NCBI GenBank assembly: GCA_963662575.1
Contig: OY759723.1
Span: 4,154,001 to 4,218,000 of the forward strand
Reading direction: 5' to 3'
Length of the DNA stretch: 64,000 bases
Source of the DNA: Bin5 sp963662575
Lineage (GTDB): Bacteria; Chloroflexota; Anaerolineae; Caldilineales; Caldilineaceae
The stretch's first letter is position 1. Each line of letters opens with the position of its first letter. Below the pieces are notes generated by a model, which made no database searches, was not told where the DNA came from, and saw nothing but the letters and a program-made list of their open reading frames with translations. This document shows, in pieces, positions 36,332 through 46,260 of this stretch. The position numbers and the translations under genes are program-made.

Positions 36332-36890
36332 TCAGCAATTCCATGGCGAGTTTCAGGCAGTCCCTTTCTCCGTCATATGCCAGCCTCGTCAGCGCCTCGT
36401 CTGCCGAGGCCCACTCGACCTTTTGGACTTCGACGCTGGCATCGGAGAGGCGCCCTCCCACAACTCGCAGCAGATAAAAGTCTACCTTCTTTATAACCTT
36501 TTCCGGCACCGTGCGGGCATAAGTATCAAGATATTGATAGTGTACAGTCTTCAGAAAGGACTCATACTCGGTTTCCAGTCCTGTCTCCTCTTCCACTTCG
36601 CGAAGGGCCGCGGTCAGAGGTTTCTCTGTCGGATAGAGTCGCCCTTTGGGTAGTTGCCAGCGACGGCACTCTTTGTCTGTGGCGATGAGGGCAACCTGGA
36701 TGGAACTGAGTGTCTCGTCCTGCTGCACACGAAATGCAACACCGCCGGCAGAGTGGATGTGCCGAACAGTGTGATTGCTCAAGATTTCACTGGCGGCACT
36801 GCCGCGACCATCAGGAAAATCACAATAGCCTCCCCCATGTTGCGCTGAAACGTTCCGTGTTACTTCCATTCTATCTTTCAGAGCATTCAT
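36321..36890 (-). CDS. Nudix hydrolase
   Basis: This 189-residue protein contains the Nudix box G-x5-E-x7-R-E-x2-E-E-x-G, from KGRLYPTE to REVEEETGL (about residues 82-105), which binds Mg and hydrolyses nucleoside diphosphate-linked compounds. The preceding 'RRWQLPKG' is typical of diadenosine polyphosphate and ADP-ribose hydrolases. A second ATG at residue 8 is an equally good start. It forms a minus-strand pair with the acetyltransferase-like gene. Confidence 0.9.
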   Translation of the reverse strand: MNALKDRMEVTRNVSAQHGGGYCDFPDGRGSAASEILSNHTVRHIHSAGGVAFRVQQDETLSSIQVALIATDKECRRWQLPKGRLYPTEKPLTAALREVEEETGLETEYESFLKTVHYQYLDTYARTVPEKVIKKVDFYLLRVVGGRLSDASVEVQKVEWASADEALTRLAYDGERDCLKLAMELLNGH

Positions 36891-37011
36891 CTTTTGCCTT
36901 CCAACGGGTAGGATGCCCTATGTGTCGAACCGGTCTACTTCCTGAGCTTCTGGCTATGTGATTGGCGTAGGATTCCCATGGCAATAGTTCTTGCTTTGCA
37001 GGTCTGCCAAT

Positions 37012-37512
37012 TCATTGTCCCTTATCTGTCAAGGCGCCATCGGAAACTATAGCGGCCAGTCCACGAGCCACCTGTTCCCAGTTGTTCGGTGGAAACTGGG
37101 CGAGTTGACGAGGCAAAAGCGATGGTGACGTGAATGGCAGGGCGCCGGCGAGCTCGGTCAGGGACCAGACAGTGCGGGCACGGGCGAGAACAACATGAAT
37201 TTCCATCCATTTCGACAGTAGCACCAGCCACTGGGCAAGGCCCTCGCCGCCACCGACAACAGATTGTGCAGCCGGCGCCTCTGCAGGGAACCGCAAAGCG
37301 ATTTTTCCAGACTGATCGATCCACAGTCGATGAGGGATTACGGGGCCAGGCGACATGTGTGCTGCGGTCCAACAGGCGAAATTTTGATGTAAATCTGAAA
37401 TTATCGGCGGATGCAACCACTCTACGGCGGCGGCGATGGGCCGGCTGCGCGGAGGATGACAAGTAGATGCCTTCAAGCTTTGGAATTCGTCGAACCAGTA
37501 CCATTTGGCCAC
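37012..37512 (-). CDS. Hypothetical protein
   Basis: This 166-residue frame has no recognised domain. The segment 'PHRLWIDQSGKIALRF' followed by a glycine-rich stretch and 'LAQWLVLLSKWMEI' looks like protein rather than noise, and the gene would lead the minus-strand Nudix/acetyltransferase run. A competing 160-residue frame lies on the same strand at 37022-37504, richer in Arg and Cys and less convincing. No clear ribosome site is seen. Treat as tentative. Confidence 0.4.
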   Translation of the reverse strand: MAKWYWFDEFQSLKASTCHPPRSRPIAAAVEWLHPPIISDLHQNFACWTAAHMSPGPVIPHRLWIDQSGKIALRFPAEAPAAQSVVGGGEGLAQWLVLLSKWMEIHVVLARARTVWSLTELAGALPFTSPSLLPRQLAQFPPNNWEQVARGLAAIVSDGALTDKGQ

Positions 37513-38002
37513 GAAATGAATTGAGTCTCCTGGCTAGAACGAACAGGGAAACGGATAACGAGAAAGGTTATGTTTCAACAAGTGTTGTGCCAACCGGGGC
37601 GAGTCTCGCCCTGTCGGCTAGTTTGTAATTTAACCGGCCCTTCGAGAAAAATATGTGCTCTGCTTTCGAGCATTGGGGCCCGGATTGGAAACACAGTTTG
37701 GCAGAGATAATATCACAGTCGAGAAAAAATGGCAGACTGGAAGTTACTACGGGGTAGTAATCGAATCTTGCCAGTTCGTTGTTTGTATCAGCATTGTCGG
37801 AATTGTTAGTTTGCCAGCCTAGCGGAAATTATATCAATTGCTGTCAGGGCAACAATGGCAGACCACGAGGGGTGGCGGTTACGCCATGAATAGCGAGGCG
37901 CCAGGGGGTCCTGAGTAGTTGGCAAGGCTCCAGCTATGGGTTATCATGCAGCCACTACGCAAGAGGACCTCAATTCAGTTTTCCAGGGAGAATTCAGCAG
38001 CA
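37513..38002. other. Intergenic region, no gene seen
   Basis: This AT-richer stretch of about 490 bases separates a minus-strand gene from RNase D. It should contain two divergent promoters, but I do not find a convincing -35/-10 pair or repeat. Confidence 0.5.
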
Positions 38003-39247
38003 ATGACACGTCCTGTGCATAATCGCGGGCGACGAAGTCGAAAATCAGGCAACCGCCGGCAGACTACAATTGCCCCCCCTATTTTCGTGCAGTCCGACAG
38101 AGAATATCGTCAGTTTCTCGAGCATATATCGGGTCAACCATGGTTGGCGCTGGATACCGAGAGCGACAGTCTTTTTCGCTATACGCCCCGCGTTTGCCTG
38201 ATTCAAGTAACAGTTCCGGCCAAGGAAGGCAGTGTAGCCCAGCCGACTGATTCTGGGGACGTTGTCGACTTTCTTGTCGATCCTTTGCGGTCGCTCGATC
38301 TGTCCGACCTGGGAAAAATTCTCGCCGACGACACTACAGAAATCATTCTCCACGCGGCAGAGAACGATATCCTGACGCTTGAGAGGGACTTGGATTTCCG
38401 GATTCGCCGGCTTTTTGACACGCAGTTGGCTGCCCGGATCCTGGGGCGGCAGGGCGTTGGACTGGCTAAAGTTTTGCAAGAGGAGTTCGACGTTGTTAGC
38501 GACAAACGGATGCAGCGCACGAATTGGGGCCAGCGTCCGTTAACCCCGCAACAGATGACCTATGCTCAGATAGACACGCACTTCCTGCCTGCGCTGCGAG
38601 TCCGGCAGGCTGGGCTTCTGCAAAAGGCAGGCCGCTGGGAAGAAGCCCAGGCCGCATTTCGGATGTTAGAGATGATTGAGTACCGGCCGCCGGAGCCGCG
38701 CTCTGTCTGGAACATGAAACAGATCCGTTCGGTGGCGCCAGAAGACATGGGAGCCCTACAGGCACTCTGGGACTGGCGCGAAATTTACTCCAAACAGGCG
38801 AACCGGCCCCCCTTCAAAGTGTTGGGGGAGGACTCCCTGGTAGCATTGGCGCAGAAACGACCGCAAACGCTGAACTCGCTCAGGGAAATTCCCGGTCTAA
38901 GTTTGAGGCAGGTTGAGCGGTTTGGAAAGGAGTTGCTGGGCGCTGTTCGACGAGGGTCGGAGCAGCCCGCGCCCAAACGGCCTTCGCCGGCACGCAAAGT
39001 GGAAGCTCTTCTCACTGCGGCGGGAAAAAAACGTTTTGAACACTTGCGCCAGTGGAGGACTGGGACAGCGAATGCGCGCGGCGTCGATCCTGATATCGTG
39101 TTCAGCAATGACACGCTAATGCAGATAGCGTCAAGTCGACCAACTTCGGTGGCGGCATTGCAGGAGATTCAGGCGGTAGGGTGTTGGAAGGCACAGACGT
39201 ATGGGCCGGCTCTTCTAAAACTCCTCGGAAACAACTCCAAGTCTTGA
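38003..39247 (+). CDS. rnd: Ribonuclease D with two HRDC domains
   Basis: This protein has 414 residues from the ATG at 38003; earlier in-frame starts are possible but add a basic, unstructured leader. The DEDDy exonuclease domain shows DxE at Asp51 and Glu53 (LALDTESD), the second Asp in HAAENDILTL, and the Tyr and Asp in YAQIDTHFL. Two HRDC domains follow, around 245-315 and 335-410, matching bacterial RNase D, which trims tRNA 3' ends. The N-terminal basic tail of about 22 residues is unusual and may help bind RNA. Confidence 0.92.
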   Translation: MTRPVHNRGRRSRKSGNRRQTTIAPPIFVQSDREYRQFLEHISGQPWLALDTESDSLFRYTPRVCLIQVTVPAKEGSVAQPTDSGDVVDFLVDPLRSLDLSDLGKILADDTTEIILHAAENDILTLERDLDFRIRRLFDTQLAARILGRQGVGLAKVLQEEFDVVSDKRMQRTNWGQRPLTPQQMTYAQIDTHFLPALRVRQAGLLQKAGRWEEAQAAFRMLEMIEYRPPEPRSVWNMKQIRSVAPEDMGALQALWDWREIYSKQANRPPFKVLGEDSLVALAQKRPQTLNSLREIPGLSLRQVERFGKELLGAVRRGSEQPAPKRPSPARKVEALLTAAGKKRFEHLRQWRTGTANARGVDPDIVFSNDTLMQIASSRPTSVAALQEIQAVGCWKAQTYGPALLKLLGNNSKS

Positions 39248-39337
39248 TAGTTCAAGAAGCGTCTCTGCTGAAAGAGTTTTCGGTGGCAGCAATTGCGGAC
39301 CGAGAATTCTTGGCATATAGACTCAATTGAGGATGAG

Positions 39338-41203
39338 TCAGGCGTGCTGGAGCGCTAGTGGATCGGGCAGGTCTTCAGAGCGGACGTTTCCTTCGAAAAC
39401 ATCGACAAACTCATGCTCTTCGAGCGTTTCTTGAGCAAGCAGTGCTTCGGCCACCGCGTCCAATCTAAGCCGATGAATCCTTAGAATGTTGCGAACACGA
39501 TCGTGCTGTTCTCGCACAATCTCCCGAACTTCGCTGTCAAGGGCCTCTGCCACCTCTTCACTGTAATCGCGTTGCTCGGTTAACTCCCGTCCCAGGAATG
39601 GGTTTTCCTCCTGGCTTCCGATTTGGAGAGGCCCCATCTTCTTGCTCATCCCATACTTCATTACCATCGCCCGTGCCATACGGGTGATCGTCTGAATGTC
39701 ATCGCTGGCGCCGTTGGAAATGTCGGTGAAAACCAGTTCCTCGGCTACGCGGCCACCCAGCCCCACGGCGATACGGTCAACAAAGTAGGATCGCGGCAAC
39801 AGATAGCGGTCACGCTCCGGTACGGTCAGAGTAGCGCCGCCTGACATACCGCGAGGGATTATAGTCACCTTGCGCAAGGGATCTGCGCTCTTAACGACAT
39901 GCGCGATGATAGCGTGGCCGGCTTCGTGATAGGCGACGACGCGGCGTTCACGATCGGTAATAAGGCGGCTGCGTCTCTCAGGCCCTCCCATTGCAATACG
40001 CTCTATCGACTCCTGCATCTCGTTCATGGCGATTGTGCGCCTACTTCGACGCGCGGCCAGAATTGCGGCTTCATTTACCAGGTTCTCCAAGTCCGCACCG
40101 ACAAAACCGGGTGTCTGGCGTGCTATCAGGTCCAGGTCCACATTGGGGTCGAGTGGTTTTCCTTTTACATGAACGTCGAGAATGGCCCGACGGCCCGACA
40201 GGTCGGGCCGGTCCATGGTAACGCGTCTGTCAAATCGCCCGGGACGAAGTAGGGCGGGGTCCAGGATGTCCGGGCGATTGGTGGCGGCCACCAATATGAC
40301 ATTGGTATCGGTGCCAAATCCATCCATTTCCACCAGGATCTGGTTAAGCGTTTGCTCGCGCTCGTCGTGGGAACCTCCCAGACCGGTGCCACGGTAGCGC
40401 CCGACCGCGTCGATTTCGTCGATAAATACAATGCAGGGGCTATTTCGCTTGGCCTGTTCGAACAGGTCGCGCACACGGCTGGCGCCAACGCCGACGAACA
40501 TTTCGACAAATTCGGAACCGCTTATGCTGAAGAAAGGTACACCGGCTTCACCCGAAACCGCCTTTGCCATGAGTGTCTTTCCGGTGCCGGGCGGCCCGAC
40601 CAATAGTACGCCTTTGGGGATGCGCGCACCTAGAGCAACGAATTTCTGCGGCTCTTTGAGAAATTCGACGATCTCTTCAAGTTCCTGCTTTGCTTCATCG
40701 GCTCCGGCGACGTCGCCAAAGGTGACGGAGGGCCTGTCGCCAACAAACATGCGGGCTTTGCTCTTGCCAAAGGAGAGTGCCTGGTTGTTGCCGCTCTGGC
40801 TCTGGCGGAACAGAAACAGAAAGAGGCCTGCGATTAGAATTAAGGGCAGCAAGTTAATAACCAACGCGAACCAATTTCCCGAATTGGAGGGTGGTTGGAC
40901 ATTAATCTTCACCTGGGCCAAGCTCTCCTCGGAGACACCCATGCCTTGCAGCGTTCGAGTCAGAGCAACGCCTTCCTCTTTGCGGCTGGAAAGCGGTTGA
41001 TCGCTGCCATGCGAAAAAATCTGCAACCTTTCCCCGCGTACATCAATTCGTGCTACATCGCCGCGCTCGACCTGCCTGGCAACATCGCTGAGGCTGATGT
41101 TTTCCGGCCTCTCGTTGGGGCCATAGACATTCAGAAAAAGGGCGGCCGCGGCCACAAGTATCAGTAGATAAACAAAAGCGTTTCGAGTCCAGTTTCCGCT
41201 CAC
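39338..41203 (-). CDS. ftsH: ATP-dependent zinc metalloprotease FtsH
   Basis: This 621-residue membrane protease removes damaged membrane and regulatory proteins. Two membrane segments lie at about 10-25 and 112-132, flanking a periplasmic domain. The AAA domain has Walker A GPPGTGKT (203-210), Walker B IVFIDEID around 258-265 and the SRH segment near 310-326. The zinc motif HEAGH is at 426-430. All functional residues are present. It is convergent with RNase D, and its promoter and ribosome site (GAGGAG) lie just upstream. Confidence 0.97.
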   Translation of the reverse strand: MSGNWTRNAFVYLLILVAAAALFLNVYGPNERPENISLSDVARQVERGDVARIDVRGERLQIFSHGSDQPLSSRKEEGVALTRTLQGMGVSEESLAQVKINVQPPSNSGNWFALVINLLPLILIAGLFLFLFRQSQSGNNQALSFGKSKARMFVGDRPSVTFGDVAGADEAKQELEEIVEFLKEPQKFVALGARIPKGVLLVGPPGTGKTLMAKAVSGEAGVPFFSISGSEFVEMFVGVGASRVRDLFEQAKRNSPCIVFIDEIDAVGRYRGTGLGGSHDEREQTLNQILVEMDGFGTDTNVILVAATNRPDILDPALLRPGRFDRRVTMDRPDLSGRRAILDVHVKGKPLDPNVDLDLIARQTPGFVGADLENLVNEAAILAARRSRRTIAMNEMQESIERIAMGGPERRSRLITDRERRVVAYHEAGHAIIAHVVKSADPLRKVTIIPRGMSGGATLTVPERDRYLLPRSYFVDRIAVGLGGRVAEELVFTDISNGASDDIQTITRMARAMVMKYGMSKKMGPLQIGSQEENPFLGRELTEQRDYSEEVAEALDSEVREIVREQHDRVRNILRIHRLRLDAVAEALLAQETLEEHEFVDVFEGNVRSEDLPDPLALQHA

Positions 41204-41238
41204 ATGATCTCCTCAGAATCAGATTTCAATGCGACAGC

Positions 41239-41247
41239 AGTATAACA
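41239..41247 (-). promoter_or_regulatory. Extended -10 promoter candidate for ftsH
   Basis: On the minus strand the sequence reads TGTTATACT, an extended -10 element (TGn plus TATACT), about 36 bases before the ftsH start. The -35 region is weak, as expected for extended -10 promoters. Confidence 0.45.
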
Positions 41248-41419
41248 TGGAGGCCGCGGCTTCGCTAAAGACGGGGTAATTTGGCGGAAGCAGTGTTCGG
41301 TGTTGACTTTCCTGTCTTCCCTGCAGCGTCAGCTACAATAAGGAGGTAAAGGGCATGCCCTGGCATGTAGTTACTTTGAAATCTGAGTTATTCTCGGAGC
41401 ACATTCTCTACTGCTTGTC

Positions 41420-42400
41420 TCAGGCTCCCAGTTCGCCCAAAGATATCTCGTCCTGGCTGACATATTCGGCGACCGGACTTTCCACTCGTCCGTAACCGCT
41501 CCAGATCTTAAATCCCAGCAATGCCAGCAACTCCGGAGACGCTTCAGCAAGCATTTCGGGACGGGCGCCAACTGTGAAGTTCTCCTGGGGCCGGAACTGT
41601 GGACCGCAAAAGGTTGTCAGCAACCCAAAGCGGTTCTTGGAACTTATGTTGGCGCCGGTTCCGTGCCAGAGCCTGCCGTCGAAAACCATTGCAGTGCCAG
41701 CCGACCCTTGCGCGGCCAGCGTATTCTCGTTGCTATCGCTTGCTGTAGGTGGGCGGCCCCGCAAGTGACTGCCGGGTACAAAGCGCGTGCCCCCGTTCTC
41801 TTCGCTGAAATCGTTGAGCATCCACATGACGTTGACGCAGACGCATGGAGCAATCATTGCCGGCTCCGTTTCAGCCGCCAAATTGGGGCGTTCGCGGGTG
41901 ATTGAACCGACGGGAACCGGTGAAGGGCCGCGGTCAATTGGGTGAGGCATCCACCACTGGTCGGTGTGCAGGTTCATAGGGGCGCCGCCCGGTTTGGCAA
42001 TGTTCGCCGAATAGCTCGACAGCAGATAGTCGTCGCCGAGGACGTGATCGACGACTGCGCGCACGCTGGGAGTGAACAGGATTTTGCGAAAGATACGACC
42101 TTTATTTACAAGCATCCACACGCGTTGGTTAACGCCGCCGGCTGCAGCAGTGTAGGCCTGTTGCTTAAGCCTGCCTCCTTTGTCCGTAAACGCACCCCAC
42201 TGCTGTTTCGGACCTCCATCTTCGAAGGCCGCGCCTTGCTCTAGTTCCGCGGCCGCCTGCTCCTTTAGCCTTCTAAGTGCGGCTTCCACCTCATCAGGCC
42301 CCAACGCGTTGGCAATGAGACAATAGCCAAATTCTTCGATATCCATTTTGGCCTGTTCGGTATTTGCGGTCGCTGTGGGCAAGAGTCGAGTGGATTGCAT
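41420..42400 (-). CDS. Phytanoyl-CoA dioxygenase-like Fe(II)/2-oxoglutarate oxygenase (4)
   Basis: This 326-residue protein shows the iron-binding HxD in NLHTDQWWMP and the distal His in GRLWHGTGANIS, with a following Arg in NRFGLLTTF for the co-substrate. It is not in the catabolic cluster but stands alone upstream of ftsH, on the same strand with a 216-base gap. The middle part (MLNDFSEENGGTRFVPGSH) is typical of the PhyH family. The substrate is unknown. Confidence 0.88.
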   Translation of the reverse strand: MQSTRLLPTATANTEQAKMDIEEFGYCLIANALGPDEVEAALRRLKEQAAAELEQGAAFEDGGPKQQWGAFTDKGGRLKQQAYTAAAGGVNQRVWMLVNKGRIFRKILFTPSVRAVVDHVLGDDYLLSSYSANIAKPGGAPMNLHTDQWWMPHPIDRGPSPVPVGSITRERPNLAAETEPAMIAPCVCVNVMWMLNDFSEENGGTRFVPGSHLRGRPPTASDSNENTLAAQGSAGTAMVFDGRLWHGTGANISSKNRFGLLTTFCGPQFRPQENFTVGARPEMLAEASPELLALLGFKIWSGYGRVESPVAEYVSQDEISLGELGA

Positions 42401-42594
42401 AGGTCCCCTCCGGGCAGTTTTATTTTCGATACTCTACTTCATTTTCTTCGAATGGGCAACGCAGGCCGGACAGTTTTTCTTACCTGAATGTTGATCCATT
42501 TCAGACCGTTTCCAACTGGGGATGTGGGTGATGGTCGACAGATAAACTGGACTGTCAGACCCAATCCTTGATTTGCCGCCAGAAAGCATTATTT

Positions 42595-42800
42595 GTAACG
42601 ACCAAGCCAAATGCAGTACATGTGTGGACCAGACCTTCATTCACGGCGCCATTCGGACTATCTCATTGTGTATTCGCTGGCAGCCTCCACATTGGTTGAG
42701 CCGCACTGCTGGAAGTGCGGCGTGCGGTCGATGAGGCATGTTGTTGGAGGGGTGTGTCCTACCACAACGCCCCCCTTCTACAACGGGCCAAGCCACTGCA
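42595..42800. mobile_element. Remnant of a transposase-less IS relative, copy 5
   Basis: The left end GTAACGACCAAGCC (42595-42608) matches the IS end at 12 of 14. The next 190 bases follow the shared leader, including GACCAGACCTTCATTC, the 'gtgtattcgctggcagcctccac' region and GAGCCGCACTGCTGG. I could not find a right end or a target duplication, so it is probably decayed. The flanking parts, 42401-42594 and 42801-43152, show no convincing gene. Confidence 0.6.
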
Positions 42801-43152
42801 GCAAAGGCCTCCGGCAACTATCCACTGTGTACTTCAGTACACATTCAATATGCATTGGTGCGCGGATAGCCAGTGGCCATCATCGCCTCAAAACGGCTAA
42901 GGCGAATGTTCACCAGAGCGTAGCGAAATAGCCTGAACAGTGTCCACACACGTGGTTGGTCAGCACAGGACTGGTTGGGTCAATTCGGGCACAGGAGATG
43001 GAGCAAATGACACTTTCCGCATTCTGGAGCAAGAATGAATATCCTACTATCCTGCATAGCTTCAATCAGTCAGGAGTTGCCCGTAAATATGAAATGCAAG
43101 CCAGTCCCAGACTGTTTCCAGCGCGGGATTGGCTGTGCTAGAATTGACGGAT

Positions 43153-44982
43153 ATGAACGAAATCGATTTGTCATTGTCAGTTCTGATCGCTCCTGTGGGG
43201 CCTCCTCTCGTCCTGACTTTGGGCAGCATAGTTCTCTGGATACTTGGTCGATTCTTCCGTCCAATGGCGCGATTGCACATCATTGGGAGTGCGACCGGAA
43301 TCCTCAGTGCGGTAGCCCTGCTCTTCTGGGGCGGGGCGGCCGCACTGACAATCGCGCTGCGTGTGCAGCCGGTTGCCCCAACTTACAGCATTCCCTGGCA
43401 GCCTTTCTTTTCCCATGGCGCCGATCTCTTGTGGGTCAGCAACGGTTGGAATTGGTATGTTTCCTGCCTAGTCCTTCTTTTGGGCGGAGGCGGCCTGCTG
43501 TTCAGCGGCATTTCCGGACAAAGCGGCGATCAGACTACCGACGAGAACTGGCACAGTAGAGCGATGACACTTGCCTTGTCACTCAATGCAATTGCCAGCG
43601 CACTGTTTTTTGTCAGCAGCGGAAACCTCCTAACTGTAACGTTGATGTGGGTAGTGATGGATCTCTTTGTAATTGCCCGTAGTGCCGTCTTGCCTGAAGG
43701 CCCAGGACCGACCCCTACCCGGCAGTTTCAAGGACTAAGCATGATGGGAGCCTTGTTACTTTTGATCGGGCTGCTACCTGCAGGCCAGAATGGGCCAGCC
43801 GTGCTTCTGGCTGGCGGCCACTTGCCCCAGGAGACGGTTATTCTGATGTTGGTAGCTGGAGTCATCAGGGCCGGCGTCTACCCCCTTCATCTTTGGTTGT
43901 TACCGCAGCGAGGGGAACGCCTGTTTATGCCGGACCGTCTTATCGACCAGATCCCGCCGGCCCTGTGTGGGCTGTGGCTATTGGGTTGGTCGAGCGGCCT
44001 TGCAGGCGAGGAGCTTCTTGCCCGGCCCGAAATCGTTGCGCTGGCGTTGTTTGGTCTGCTTGGCTCGGCCATAGCAACGTTCACGACGACGACCAGACAA
44101 GAGCACACGACTTTCGTCCTGATCACCGCCGTTGGCATAGCAGGACTAACGAGCATACTGTCAGAAATCCGAGGGCCTGCAGCAGTTCTGTGGCCGACGA
44201 CGACGTTCGCTTTGGGAGGCGGCCTGTGGCTGATCGGTGAACGGATTTGGCGCGCCTGGCATTGGCAGATTCCAATCAGTGTAGGTGTTCTGGCACTAGT
44301 AGGTGTACCATTTACGCCAGGCTTTCTAACGCAGTCTGTAGTCGCTCAATTGCTGATGATGGGAAACTGCGGCGACGAAACCGGACTTTGCGGGAAATTA
44401 GGCGCCCTGATGTGGCCTCTCTTTGCGGCCTATATTGTTACTCAGATGATATACGTCTCATCCCTTCTGCGTAGTTGGGACACAGAGCCTGACGGTAATT
44501 CCCTGGCAGAACTGAGGCCGGACGGCTGGATCATAGGCAGATTGCTGGCATACGTAGTTGTACTTGCGATTCCACTAGCGACTGCAGGCGTGTTTCCCGA
44601 ATTGATAACCAATCTCGCCAATCTGCCGGATGCTATTCCTCGTGGTGCCGGGAACCCCCCTAGTGCTGTAGCGAGCTGGCAGGTTTGGCTGACTCTTGCT
44701 GGCCCTCTCACATTGGGCATTGGTCTTGCCATTGCGCGCTCACAAGTTAGGGACTTGCTGAGCACAGATAGAAATAGGGCCGGCGCGTTGGGGTCAATTC
44801 GGATGTGGTCCAGCCGAACTGCCCGTCTCGCGACTCTGGACTGGATTTCGGGAGTTACCAGATGGGGCACCAGCAGAATGGGAAATGTGTGGGATGTTGG
44901 CCTGGAAATTGTCGAAGGGGCTGGCCACATGGGCTGGGTCGTCGTCTTTGGAATAATTGGCTACTTATTGTTGAGTACGTAG
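43153..44982 (+). CDS. Complex I antiporter-like membrane protein (NuoL/M/N family, divergent)
   Basis: This protein has 609 residues and at least twelve hydrophobic segments; an in-frame TTG at 43129 could add 8 residues. The stretch VAGVIRAGVYPLHLWLLP around 235-252 clearly corresponds to the channel helix of NADH dehydrogenase antiporter subunits, which normally reads K-x6-H. Here the Lys position is Arg239 and His246 is kept. The later conserved Lys of the AGFxGK motif is Gln394 (PGFLTQS). A loss of both channel lysines is unusual and suggests altered or lost ion transport. It starts a run of membrane proteins with no hydrophilic Nuo subunits nearby. Confidence 0.75.
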   Translation: MNEIDLSLSVLIAPVGPPLVLTLGSIVLWILGRFFRPMARLHIIGSATGILSAVALLFWGGAAALTIALRVQPVAPTYSIPWQPFFSHGADLLWVSNGWNWYVSCLVLLLGGGGLLFSGISGQSGDQTTDENWHSRAMTLALSLNAIASALFFVSSGNLLTVTLMWVVMDLFVIARSAVLPEGPGPTPTRQFQGLSMMGALLLLIGLLPAGQNGPAVLLAGGHLPQETVILMLVAGVIRAGVYPLHLWLLPQRGERLFMPDRLIDQIPPALCGLWLLGWSSGLAGEELLARPEIVALALFGLLGSAIATFTTTTRQEHTTFVLITAVGIAGLTSILSEIRGPAAVLWPTTTFALGGGLWLIGERIWRAWHWQIPISVGVLALVGVPFTPGFLTQSVVAQLLMMGNCGDETGLCGKLGALMWPLFAAYIVTQMIYVSSLLRSWDTEPDGNSLAELRPDGWIIGRLLAYVVVLAIPLATAGVFPELITNLANLPDAIPRGAGNPPSAVASWQVWLTLAGPLTLGIGLAIARSQVRDLLSTDRNRAGALGSIRMWSSRTARLATLDWISGVTRWGTSRMGNVWDVGLEIVEGAGHMGWVVVFGIIGYLLLST

Positions 44983-45231
44983 TGGTTCGAGTAGGGCGAG
45001 GACTTTACAGGGGCAGCATTTGTCAGATCCAGGCCATAGTTGCCAGAATACCCTTGTGCTTTTTCAGACGTCACACTTTTATCACGTTTCATGGAGTTGA
45101 CCACGGGTCGTCAAGACTATATTCCGTAGTTCAAACTCTGTGGGCAATGGTTGAACAATGGTACTGTCAGTGCCCTCCCTTGTTGAAGAAACTGGTTGGC
45201 ACAGTGCTTTTGGATTCAAAGAAAGGATTTC

Positions 45232-45975
45232 ATGGCTGAATTGTGGGCTTCAATTCCGGCACACCTGATATTGGGACTTGCCGCAGGTCTTCCCGTGATA
45301 TTGTGGGATTGGCGAATAGCTCTGCCTGGACTGCTCATTGTCCAATTCGGGATCAGCGGGTTGATAGGGGCAGTCTATGGACTCTCAGCGCCTTGGCCTG
45401 CGGTCCATTTGAGCGTACTGTTCGTAGCCTTTTTGATACTCCTGCTTTCGATTTTACAAACGAGTAATGTCCATGTCCATCAATCGGGCGAGTTTAGTTC
45501 CAGGCTCTTTCGCTTGCTTGTACTGGGCATCGCGGCTCTGATGGTTTGGAACGCAACCGACCAGATTGAATTGCCCCTACTCAGCGATGCTTCCAAGATG
45601 CTGTTTCTATGGTTGGCGGCTGTGGCATTGCTTACGCTTGGCATGACAGAAACAGCTCTTTTTGGAGGTGTCGCCCTCCTGATGTGGTTGATTCCTGTTC
45701 AGGCATTTCTGTCAGTACTGTTTCCCTTGCCCGCTGTTATTGTGATGCTGGGTATTTTGCAGCTCTTGGTGGCTTTGGCTAGCAGCTATCTAATTCTGGC
45801 CGAGGACGATGTACTGACATCTTATGAAGTGCCATCAACCGACCAGGGGTTGGCACAGGGGATGCAGCGCCGTCAAAGCATTGCCGCCGGCGCGCAGGTC
45901 CTCTGGTACGGCTGTGCCTACTGGTTCTTTTCCCTGATCGGTCGTCGCCAGAATACGGTGGTACGCAACGGTTGA
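45232..45975 (+). CDS. Polytopic membrane protein of unknown function
   Basis: This protein has 247 residues from the ATG at 45232, with AAAGGA upstream, and about six to seven hydrophobic segments. The segment LILAEDDVLTSYEVPSTDQG is the only long polar part before the C-terminus. It lies between two antiporter-like genes and may be a small partner subunit, similar in role to NuoJ/NuoK or HyfE, but I see no diagnostic motif. The 249 bases before it (44983-45231) hold nothing recognisable. Confidence 0.65.
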   Translation: MAELWASIPAHLILGLAAGLPVILWDWRIALPGLLIVQFGISGLIGAVYGLSAPWPAVHLSVLFVAFLILLLSILQTSNVHVHQSGEFSSRLFRLLVLGIAALMVWNATDQIELPLLSDASKMLFLWLAAVALLTLGMTETALFGGVALLMWLIPVQAFLSVLFPLPAVIVMLGILQLLVALASSYLILAEDDVLTSYEVPSTDQGLAQGMQRRQSIAAGAQVLWYGCAYWFFSLIGRRQNTVVRNG

Positions 45976-46054
45976 GAAGTCTCACTTGGCCGTTCTTATT
46001 GCAAGCCCGATATTTGGCGTGGCCCGTATTTCGAATCCCGAATATCGCTAAGTC

Positions 46055-46243
46055 GTGTCGGACATATACGGTGTTATTTCCGGGACAGAGTTAGAAATCG
46101 TGGCGTCAGCCAGGGAGAACATTGAGAGTTTCCTGGCTAGAAGAGCACACGTTGAGGAAGCCGCATCTTTTGGCAGACGCTACCTTGAAGTTGTCCCGCT
46201 GCCGGGAAGACGATCGAGGAATGCTCAAAGTGAAGACCATTAA
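46055..46243 (+). CDS. Small soluble protein (62 aa), possible accessory to the membrane module
   Basis: The frame starts at a GTG and encodes a charged, helical 62-residue peptide (for example ELEIVASARENIESFLARRA). It ends 17 bases before the next membrane protein. There is no clear ribosome site and no family recognised. Its position inside the module, in the same direction, is the only support. Confidence 0.35.
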   Translation: MSDIYGVISGTELEIVASARENIESFLARRAHVEEAASFGRRYLEVVPLPGRRSRNAQSEDH

Positions 46244-46260
46244 TTGAACGACTGCATTCC

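Noticed and set aside
37022..37504. Alternative 160-residue minus-strand frame over the hypothetical gene at 37012-37512
   Set aside because: It is rich in Arg and Cys and lacks any recognisable segment; the other frame looks more like a protein.
41355..41495. Small 46-codon frame on the plus strand behind a perfect AAGGAGG
   Set aside because: It overlaps the 3' end of the oxygenase gene on the other strand, has no recognisable sequence and no promoter; probably chance.
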